Shown: positions 5,927-11,827 of the stretch, in pieces
How positions within the stretch are numbered: position 1 is the stretch's first letter
Layout of the letters: every line of letters starts with the position of its first letter
Source: Bacteroidales bacterium
Lineage (GTDB): Bacteria; Bacteroidota; Bacteroidia; Bacteroidales; UBA7960
Length of the DNA stretch: 11,827 nucleotides
Assembly (NCBI GenBank): GCA_003557765.1
Contig: PWNO01000027.1
Coordinates: 1-11,827 of the forward strand
Reading direction: 5' to 3'
Program-made: the position numbers and the translations under genes
Notes under the pieces: model-generated
Databases searched by the model: none
What the model saw: only the letters and a program-made list of their open reading frames with translations
Told to the model about the DNA's origin: nothing

Positions 5927-7867
5927 TTATGCTTCTGGAATGAGCCGTTGGATTTCCTGCTCAACCAGCTTAACAAACGCTTCAATTTCATAAGTTCCGA
6001 GATCGCCTTCTCCGTGTTTACGGACAGAAACGGTTCCTTCGGACTCTTCCTTTTCTCCGACTATCAGCATGAATGGGATTTTGCGCGTCTCAGCATCGCG
6101 AATTTTCTTTCCCGTTTTTTCACTGCGCTCATCGATCAGCGTGCGAATTTCGTAATTATTCAGCAAAGTTAAAACTTTTTTTGCATATTCTTCATACTTC
6201 TCACTGATAGGCAAGATAATAGCCTGATCAGGCGTAAGCCACAGCGGGAAGTTTCCGGCACAATGTTCGATCATTACCGCCACAAAACGCTCCATTGAGC
6301 CAAACGGCGCCCTGTGTATCATTACCGGACGGTGCTTCTGATTATCGCTTCCAATATATTCCAGTTCAAAGCGTTCGGGAAGGTTGTAGTCAACCTGGAT
6401 GGTGCCCAGCTGCCAGCTGCGTCCCAGGGCATCCTTCACCATGAAGTCAAGCTTGGGGCCATAAAATGCAGCTTCCCCGGTGACAATCTCTGCCTCCAGT
6501 CCTTTTTCCCTGGTGGCTTCTATGATCGCCTGCTCCGCTTTGTCCCAGTTTTCATTGCTGCCAATGTATCTGTCCATATTGTCCTGATCGCGCAACGAGA
6601 TCTGTACGCTGTAATCCTGGAAATCCAACGCTTTAAAGATAAGCAGCACAATGTCAATCACGGCAATGAATTCCTCTTTTACCTGGTCGGGTCGGCAGAA
6701 AATGTGTGCATCATCCTGGGTGAACCCGCGTACACGCGTGAGTCCATGAAGTTCACCGCTTTGTTCGTAGCGGTAAACGGTGCCAAATTCAGCGAAGCGG
6801 ATTGGCAGGTCCCGGTATGAGTATTGTTTGTTTTTGAAAATCTCGCAGTGGTGCGGGCAATTCATTGGCTTCAGGAAAAACTCTTCTCCTTCTGAGGGTG
6901 TGGCAATCGGCTGAAACGAGTCTTCGCCATATTTGTCGTAGTGGCCACTGGTTACATACAGGTTCTTGTTGCCAATATGCGGCGAGATTACCGGCTGATA
7001 TCCGGCTTTTCTCTGTACCCGCTTGAGAAACTTTTCCAGGTTTTCGCGCAACTCAGCACCTTTGGGCAGCCAAAGCGGCAAGCCCTGACCCACCTTGTTG
7101 GAAAAAGCGAACAGTTCCAGCTCTCGCCCGATCTTTCTGTGGTCACGTTTTTTTGCCTCCTCCAGCATCTCCAGGTATTCCTTCAGCATCTTTTGCTTGG
7201 GAAAACTGATGCCATATACCCTGGTAAGCTGTTTTCGGCTTTCATCGCCCCGCCAGTAAGCGCCGGCAGTGTTCAGAAGTTTTACGGCCTTGATCGGACT
7301 GGTGTCCACGAGATGCGGCCCACGACACAAATCTGTGAAATTGCCTGACTCATAAAAGCTGATGGTGCCGTCTTCCAGGTCATTAATCAGGTCTACCTTG
7401 TATTCGTCACCCTTCCCCTGGTAATAATTAAGTGCTTCATTCTTAGGGATCTCACTGCGGACAAATGCTTCCTTGCGCCGCGCAATCTCAAGCATCTTTT
7501 TCTCGATCTTGTCAAAATCATTGCTTGAAATGCTTTGGTCTCCCAAATCTATATCATAATAAAAGCCATTCTCTACATCAGGCCCGATGCCAAACTTGGT
7601 TCCGGGATATAACTCTTCAATCGCCGCTGCCATGATGTGTGCAGATGAATGCCACATTGTAGCACGGCCCTCCTTGTCTTCCCAGGTGTTTAACTTGATC
7701 CTGGCATCTTCGTAAATTGGCCTGTCCAGATCCCAAACCTCGCCGTTGACTGTGACAGACAATACCTGACGAGCCAGGCCCTCTGAAATGCTTTTGGCAA
7801 TATCAAGTCCGGTAGTCCCTACCGGAAATTCCTTAACAGACTGATCTGGCAGTGTAATGCGTATCAT
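5927..7867 (-). CDS. thrS: Threonyl-tRNA synthetase
   Basis: Class II synthetase that charges tRNA-Thr and edits mischarged Ser-tRNA-Thr in the cytoplasm. The 646-residue protein has the full bacterial layout. A TGS domain covers about 1-61. The editing domain contains H73 and H77 (HSSAH) with C181 and H185 (CRGPH), the same four residues as in E. coli. The catalytic core has zinc ligands C337 (MNCPHH), H388 and H518, motif 2 around [20 protein letters not shown], and motif 3 APFGSMERF. The anticodon-binding domain spans about 545-646. The start is ATG 7867, giving MIRITLPD; a TTG directly upstream at 7870 would add one residue. It is the first gene of the operon and ends in tandem TAA TAA codons. 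A TACCTTTG promoter element lies about 75 bp upstream. No T-box leader is visible. No key residue is missing. Confidence 0.98.
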   Translation of the reverse strand: MIRITLPDQSVKEFPVGTTGLDIAKSISEGLARQVLSVTVNGEVWDLDRPIYEDARIKLNTWEDKEGRATMWHSSAHIMAAAIEELYPGTKFGIGPDVENGFYYDIDLGDQSISSNDFDKIEKKMLEIARRKEAFVRSEIPKNEALNYYQGKGDEYKVDLINDLEDGTISFYESGNFTDLCRGPHLVDTSPIKAVKLLNTAGAYWRGDESRKQLTRVYGISFPKQKMLKEYLEMLEEAKKRDHRKIGRELELFAFSNKVGQGLPLWLPKGAELRENLEKFLKRVQRKAGYQPVISPHIGNKNLYVTSGHYDKYGEDSFQPIATPSEGEEFFLKPMNCPHHCEIFKNKQYSYRDLPIRFAEFGTVYRYEQSGELHGLTRVRGFTQDDAHIFCRPDQVKEEFIAVIDIVLLIFKALDFQDYSVQISLRDQDNMDRYIGSNENWDKAEQAIIEATREKGLEAEIVTGEAAFYGPKLDFMVKDALGRSWQLGTIQVDYNLPERFELEYIGSDNQKHRPVMIHRAPFGSMERFVAVMIEHCAGNFPLWLTPDQAIILPISEKYEEYAKKVLTLLNNYEIRTLIDERSEKTGKKIRDAETRKIPFMLIVGEKEESEGTVSVRKHGEGDLGTYEIEAFVKLVEQEIQRLIPEA

Positions 7868-7938
7868 CAACTTCTCAGTTTCTGGCTGCTTGCATACGAT
7901 GTGTGGCTATGCATTTGCAGACAATCGTTTAACAAAGG

Positions 7939-7948
7939 TGCAAAGGTA
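7939..7948 (-). promoter_or_regulatory. Bacteroidota-type -7 promoter element for thrS operon
   Basis: The minus strand reads TACCTTTGCA, a perfect TAnnTTTG match preceded by a T-rich run and identical over 10 bases to the element before the transporter gene. It predicts a leader of about 65 nt before thrS. No clear TTTG -33 box is seen at the usual distance. A second CACCTTTG copy follows immediately downstream. The leader has a weak TGCATA/TATGCA inverted repeat but no terminator-antiterminator pattern. Confidence 0.6.
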
Positions 7949-8110
7949 CAAAAAAATTTCACCCCTGTGTAACAGCAGATGAAGGGATTAGGTTCATCAA
8001 ACAGTCTTTGTTTCCCGATATGTTCAGCATGCTGTTTGGAAAGTCAATGCCTGATCGATCATGGATTGCCTCTGAGCTGCATTATTCATACATTTTATGC
8101 ATCATGCAGG

Positions 8111-8887
8111 TTAAGGATGCATTCGCTTGATCAGTCGCAATGGATGGGAGTATTTCCCGGTAAAGGGATTGAATATCCCCTGGTGGTCAATCTTGTCTAT
8201 GCGCACACTTCCGTGTGCATGGATCACTCGGGCATCAGGCAACAATATGCCCACGTGGCTGATGTGTTCCTCTGCATCATCAAAGAATACAAGGTCACCT
8301 GGCCGGGCTTCGTGAATCAGGTGGACAGGCTCGCCCTGGTTTGCCTGGACGGAAGCATCCCGCGGAAGCGGAATGCCTGCCATCTGAAATACGACCTGTA
8401 CAAAACCAGAACAGTCGAACCCAAAAGCTGAGCGGCCACCCCAAAGGTATGGGGTGTGCAGAAACACCTGGGCAAAATCTGCGAGCCTTCCGGGTTTTGC
8501 ATCTTTTTGGCAGATCCTGGCATCTTCAAAAACAAAGGCCTTCGAACCAACCACCATGTGGTTGTCTTTCAAATACAGTGTACTTCCACCGCTGATCAGG
8601 AAGGATTCCCCGGTATCAGCATCCGTGATTGCACTAAACCTGGATGTGCTGCATTGTTTGTCTGCGATTTCCAGCTCCTCAAAATGATTTTCATTCAGCA
8701 CAGACAACTGGTTACAGGCAATCCAGCCCCGGTAGTGATCATGGCATAACTCTACATGATACCAGCCGGTAGTGTGCTCCATAATATAACAAGTTTCCCC
8801 GAAAAGGAGTTGTGATACCATCTCACTCTTATGGTCAGGATGCATCCGCAGCGGTGCAGCCGCAATAAGGCATATGCCGTGTTTCAT
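8111..8887 (-). CDS. C40-family NlpC/P60 peptidase with SH3-like domains
   Basis: Predicted cysteine peptidase cleaving gamma-D-glutamyl-diamino acid bonds in peptidoglycan peptides. From ATG 8887 it has 258 residues. Two SH3-like domains occupy about 3-60 and 75-130, and the NlpC/P60 domain covers about 132-256. The catalytic cysteine is C159 in FGFDCSGFVQ, the histidine is H211 in SHVGI, and H223 in VIHAHG is the likely third residue; YLWGGRS precedes the cysteine as usual. The start MKHGICLIAAAPLR was chosen because the SH3 domain begins there; ATG 8899 is an alternative, and the frame stays open to 8989. None of these starts gives a convincing signal peptide, so the enzyme may act in the cytoplasm on recycled muropeptides, as YkfC-type enzymes with this domain plan do. 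It lies about 240 bp upstream of thrS on the same strand, with a separate promoter between them. Confidence 0.9.
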   Translation of the reverse strand: MKHGICLIAAAPLRMHPDHKSEMVSQLLFGETCYIMEHTTGWYHVELCHDHYRGWIACNQLSVLNENHFEELEIADKQCSTSRFSAITDADTGESFLISGGSTLYLKDNHMVVGSKAFVFEDARICQKDAKPGRLADFAQVFLHTPYLWGGRSAFGFDCSGFVQVVFQMAGIPLPRDASVQANQGEPVHLIHEARPGDLVFFDDAEEHISHVGILLPDARVIHAHGSVRIDKIDHQGIFNPFTGKYSHPLRLIKRMHP

Positions 8888-9265
8888 TGTACTGTGCATT
8901 GGTGCTATGTTATCTGGATAAAAAGGGATGAATTTGTATGTTGCCTCAGGCAAATGAAAAAACTCCTGTTCGGCCATCAACATACCCATCTAAATCCGCT
9001 AAGCCTTTTCCTGGTCCTGCATTGATAAAAAAGGATTCCTCACAGAAACCTTCATGAACCCATGCACTTCGCTCAGAAAAGCCTCCGTGAACGGATTCGT
9101 AATGATGAACTACAAACCTATTAACTAGCTATGCATGGAATCATAAAAATAGGGTTTTTTTCACTGCTTTAAAAACAATTCTGGTCATTTATTTGTAAAT
9201 TCGTTATCCGTTGCCGGAAAAAACAGTTATGGTCGTACCTGCTTCGGATTAATGATGAGATAGAA
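8888..9265. other. Divergent intergenic region, no gene recognised
   Basis: About 380 bp between divergent starts. The first 100 bp (to 8989) could extend the peptidase frame but do not look like family sequence. A perfect small inverted repeat TTGCC-TCA-GGCAA lies at 8941-8953 and could be an operator or chance. Two imperfect copies of a 22-bp sequence beginning CTCA (near 9039 and 9071) match at about 16 positions. The stretch before the phosphodiesterase gene is AT-rich, with TTTG at 9192-9195 but no acceptable TAnnTTTG partner. No RNA gene is seen. Confidence 0.4.
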
Positions 9266-11347
9266 ATGATGACAAAACTCTTTCATTGGTTACAAAAGCA
9301 ATATGCCAATATTTACAAGGGCTTTTTGGTTATCCTCAGCATCGTGTTGCTGGTGCAGTTGTTTCCGCGTCAGCCTGGCTTTGAATATGAATATCAGCAA
9401 GCCAGGCCCTGGATGCATGAGGACCTGATTGCGCCCTTCACTTTTGCGGTGCTGAAAACGGATCAGGAGCTGGAAAGGGAGCGCGAACAGCTTAAAGAGG
9501 AGTTTGTGCCATTTTTTGAGCGTTTGCCTGATGTAGAATCATCCATGCTGGAGGCTTTCCATCAACGATTTGAAGAGGCCTGGGAGGAGGCTTATGCGGT
9601 GGATACGCAGCCAGGTAAGCGGGAAAGGAGCAGGGAGTTGGGTGAAGAGATCCTCCGCCACCTGTATGATGCCGGTATCATTTTTCTTGGTGAAGATTTT
9701 CGCGATAAGCCAGGTAACTTTGAGTTGCGTGTTGTACAGGACAATGTGGCCCGCACACGTGTGCTTGGAGGCTTGTACACCATTCAGGAGGCATATATTT
9801 ATGTGGTTTCTGTGCTTCAAGATCATGCAGATCGTGTGGATATGGAGTTGTTACAGCCGATCCTTGAAGAATCCCTTACCCACAACGTGGTGTATGATCA
9901 GGAACTATCGGAGCGTAACATGCAGGCCATGCTTGATGACATTTCTGTGACCCGCGGCATGGTCCAGGAAGGCGAAAAAATCGTTTCCAAGGGGGAGTTA
10001 ATCAGCCAGGAAACCTACCAGATCCTGGAATCATTCCGGACGGAGTACCAGCGGCAGATTGGCGACACCGCGCTTGAGGCCCTCATGTATGGTGGTCAGT
10101 TTGTGCTTGTCAGTATCTCCATGATCGTTTTGCTGCTGTTTTTGTACTTTTTGCGTAAGGATGTGTTTTTTGACAACAGGAAAGTATTGCTCATTCTTCT
10201 GTCTATACTCCTTATGGTATTCATGACCAGTTTGGTCATCAGGCATAACATCGACTATCTTTACCTGGTTCCGGTATGCCTGGTGCCGGTAATCATCCGC
10301 GCCTTTTTCGATAACCGGCTGGCATTGTATATCCACATCATTACCATCATCCTGATTGGCTTTTTGATTCCGCGAAGCTTTGAATTTGTCTTTCTGCAGT
10401 TTGTGGCAGGCATCATTGCTATCCTGAGCATGGTAAGCCTTAGGCGCCGTTCCCAGCTGTTTATTACGGTCGTGTTGATTTTTGCGACCTATTCAGCGGT
10501 TTACTTTGGCCTGACACTGGCCCACACGGGTTCGTTTGAAAACCTTTACTGGGCTGATTTTGGTTATTTTGCTGGTGGTGCTTTTCTTACGCTGTTTGCC
10601 TATCCGCTGATCTTTCTTTTTGAACGTATGTTTGGGATGCCCACCGACTTTTCTCTTCTCGAACTGGCAGACACCAATAATACCCTTCTACGTAATCTGG
10701 GGATGAAGGCACCCGGCACCTTTCAGCACTCACTTCAGGTGGCAAACCTTTCTGAGGAAGCGATCATTGCCATCGGTGGCAATAGCTTGCTTACGCGAAC
10801 CGGTGCACTGTATCACGATATCGGAAAGATGAAGAATCCCCATTTTTTCACAGAAAACCAAACCTCCGAAGTTAACCCCCATGATGAGATCTCTTTTAAA
10901 GATAGTGCGCGCATCATTATATCCCACGTGATTGATGGCATTGAAATGGCCAGGAAACACAACCTGCCGGAATATATCATCGATTTTATAAGAACACACC
11001 ATGGGACGACCACCGCCCGCTATTTTTACAATATGCAGGTACAGGAAAATGAGGATGGCGAGGTGGAAAAGGCAGATTTCATTTATCCCGGCCCGCGACC
11101 GTTCAGCAAGGAAACCGCCGTGGTAATGATGGCCGACTCCGTGGAGGCAGCATCGAGAAGCCTTGGCAAGCCTGATGAGAAGAAAATCAATGAGCTGGTC
11201 GACGGCATCATCGACACGCAGGTGCAGGAAAAGCAGTTCGACAATGCTGACATCACCTTTAAGGATATCACTACGGTGAAAAACATCTTCAAAAGGATGC
11301 TCCTGAATATCTATCACGTGCGCATTGCCTATCCATCCCTGAGCTGA
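9266..11347 (+). CDS. 7TM-HD family phosphodiesterase (PgpH type), probable c-di-AMP hydrolase
   Basis: Membrane-bound phosphodiesterase expected to hydrolyse cyclic di-AMP, by homology to Listeria PgpH. The 693-residue protein has one N-terminal membrane segment (about 18-33), a large extracytoplasmic 7TMR-HDED domain (about 35-270), a block of seven membrane segments (about 273-455), and a cytoplasmic HD domain (about 480-690). Metal ligands H488, H517-D518 (HDIGK), H554, H578-H579 and D624 are all present. The spacings 488-517, 517-554 and 554-578 are the same as between the corresponding PgpH ligands. The start is the first of two adjacent ATGs (9266 and 9269); no Shine-Dalgarno sequence is present. 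Its stop codon lies 19 bp inside the convergent WbqC-family gene. No cyclase gene is in the window, so the c-di-AMP substrate is inferred from family membership. Confidence 0.93.
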   Translation: MMTKLFHWLQKQYANIYKGFLVILSIVLLVQLFPRQPGFEYEYQQARPWMHEDLIAPFTFAVLKTDQELEREREQLKEEFVPFFERLPDVESSMLEAFHQRFEEAWEEAYAVDTQPGKRERSRELGEEILRHLYDAGIIFLGEDFRDKPGNFELRVVQDNVARTRVLGGLYTIQEAYIYVVSVLQDHADRVDMELLQPILEESLTHNVVYDQELSERNMQAMLDDISVTRGMVQEGEKIVSKGELISQETYQILESFRTEYQRQIGDTALEALMYGGQFVLVSISMIVLLLFLYFLRKDVFFDNRKVLLILLSILLMVFMTSLVIRHNIDYLYLVPVCLVPVIIRAFFDNRLALYIHIITIILIGFLIPRSFEFVFLQFVAGIIAILSMVSLRRRSQLFITVVLIFATYSAVYFGLTLAHTGSFENLYWADFGYFAGGAFLTLFAYPLIFLFERMFGMPTDFSLLELADTNNTLLRNLGMKAPGTFQHSLQVANLSEEAIIAIGGNSLLTRTGALYHDIGKMKNPHFFTENQTSEVNPHDEISFKDSARIIISHVIDGIEMARKHNLPEYIIDFIRTHHGTTTARYFYNMQVQENEDGEVEKADFIYPGPRPFSKETAVVMMADSVEAASRSLGKPDEKKINELVDGIIDTQVQEKQFDNADITFKDITTVKNIFKRMLLNIYHVRIAYPSLS

Positions 11348-11827
11348 TGCTGATTCAGTTCTGCCGCCTTTTCAAGGTATGATTTTGTGTCGGGCCCCAC
11401 GTGAAACAGCAGGTCAATGATGCTTAAATTCGGTTTAAAGCCTTGTACATCAGAAAAAACCTGGTAGTAAGCAGGCCATTGGTCAGCTGCTTGGTGGCGA
11501 CGCCGGTGAAGCTTAGGGGTTAGCTCTTCACGAAGATCCGGGCAAGCGATCTCTTTCTCGAAAGTTGTAGTTTCTGTGTGTATTGTTTCAATGGCGATTT
11601 CGTTAAGCAGTGTTTGCGTCAGCTGCTTATTAAACTGCCAGATCTTACCTGATGGTGGAGCGGTATAGAAAGGCTCAAGGAGATCGCTGTAATACATGAA
11701 AAACGGGGCGTTTTTGTAGGCTGCGCAGATGGCACGCCAGTGTCTTTTATGCCATGACTCATGGTCGCTGATGTCTACATCTCTTGTGAGGGTTCTGTTG
11801 CCATCGGGTTTTGAGACAGGAACCACC
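11329..11827 (-). CDS. WbqC-family protein, 3' part (cut by right window edge)
   Basis: Member of the WbqC-like family, named for a gene in an O-antigen cluster; biochemical activity is not established. The visible 166 codons are open at the window edge, so the N-terminus is missing; the GTG at 11826 is internal, not a start. Recognisable family sequence includes VPVSKPDG, the segment WHKRHWRAICAAYKNAPFFMYY, and near the end YYQVFSDVQGFKPNLSIIDLLFHVGP. Probably about one quarter is lost. The gene converges on the phosphodiesterase gene, and the two coding regions overlap by 19 bp at their 3' ends, with the TAG stop at 11331-11329. The family assignment comes from recalled motifs and would be settled by a profile search. 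Confidence 0.82.
   Translation of the reverse strand, partial: VVPVSKPDGNRTLTRDVDISDHESWHKRHWRAICAAYKNAPFFMYYSDLLEPFYTAPPSGKIWQFNKQLTQTLLNEIAIETIHTETTTFEKEIACPDLREELTPKLHRRRHQAADQWPAYYQVFSDVQGFKPNLSIIDLLFHVGPDTKSYLEKAAELNQHQLRDG

Noticed and set aside
6314..6820. Plus-strand open frame (168 codons) inside thrS
   Set aside because: Lies wholly opposite the catalytic core of thrS; a shadow frame.
8025..8034. Palindrome CAGCATGCTG downstream of the NlpC gene as a terminator
   Set aside because: It has no loop and is followed by no T-run on either strand; a chance palindrome is more likely.
7979..8431. Plus-strand open frame (150 codons) running from the thrS upstream region into the NlpC gene
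   Set aside because: Two thirds overlaps the antisense of the NlpC/P60 domain, and the free part has Cys/Leu-rich composition with no recognisable motif.
10730..11317. Minus-strand open frame (195 codons) opposite the HD domain
   Set aside because: Antisense shadow of the conserved metal-binding HD domain; no family resemblance or start signal.

Overview
The window looks like a chromosomal core segment from a member of the Bacteroidota. The evidence is the shared 10-mer TACCTTTGCA, which matches the phylum's TAnnTTTG -7 promoter element, in front of two genes; the general absence of Shine-Dalgarno sequences; and the character of the protein families (IF3 and ThrRS sequence style, a WbqC-family protein, a PgpH-type 7TM-HD phosphodiesterase, a YidE/YbjL-type transporter). 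No rRNA, tRNA, insertion sequence, CRISPR array or phage gene was seen. Genus cannot be fixed from the sequence alone.

Layout. (1) 1-1105, minus: the 5' two thirds of an AspT/YidE/YbjL-family membrane transporter with two RCK_C domains, cut by the left edge. (2) 1106-1502: divergent intergenic region. (3) 1503-4577, plus: a compact three-gene run of a class I DNA photolyase, a Nudix hydrolase of the CoA-pyrophosphatase type, and a secreted protein built almost entirely from a 26-residue tyrosine-aspartate repeat. (4) 4581-4609: a hairpin with a T-run on the minus strand, between two convergent transcription units. (5) 4634-7867, minus: the translation operon thrS-infC-rpmI-rplT, with a promoter element upstream of thrS. 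(6) 8111-8887, minus: an NlpC/P60 cell-wall peptidase with SH3-like domains and no signal peptide. (7) 8888-9265: divergent intergenic region. (8) 9266-11347, plus: a 7TM-HD phosphodiesterase of the PgpH type, probably degrading c-di-AMP. (9) 11329-11827, minus: the 3' part of a WbqC-family protein, overlapping the phosphodiesterase tail to tail by 19 bp.

Function. Most genes are housekeeping: threonine charging of tRNA, initiation factor 3 and two large-subunit ribosomal proteins made together; light-driven repair of pyrimidine dimers; nucleotide sanitation; peptidoglycan peptide cleavage; cyclic dinucleotide turnover. Two items stand out. infC has no canonical start codon in the right place and most likely starts at ATA, behind the only strong Shine-Dalgarno sequence noticed at a gene start in the window. 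The protein at 3510-4577 is a very regular 26-residue repeat array with no recognised enzymatic domain and no clear function.
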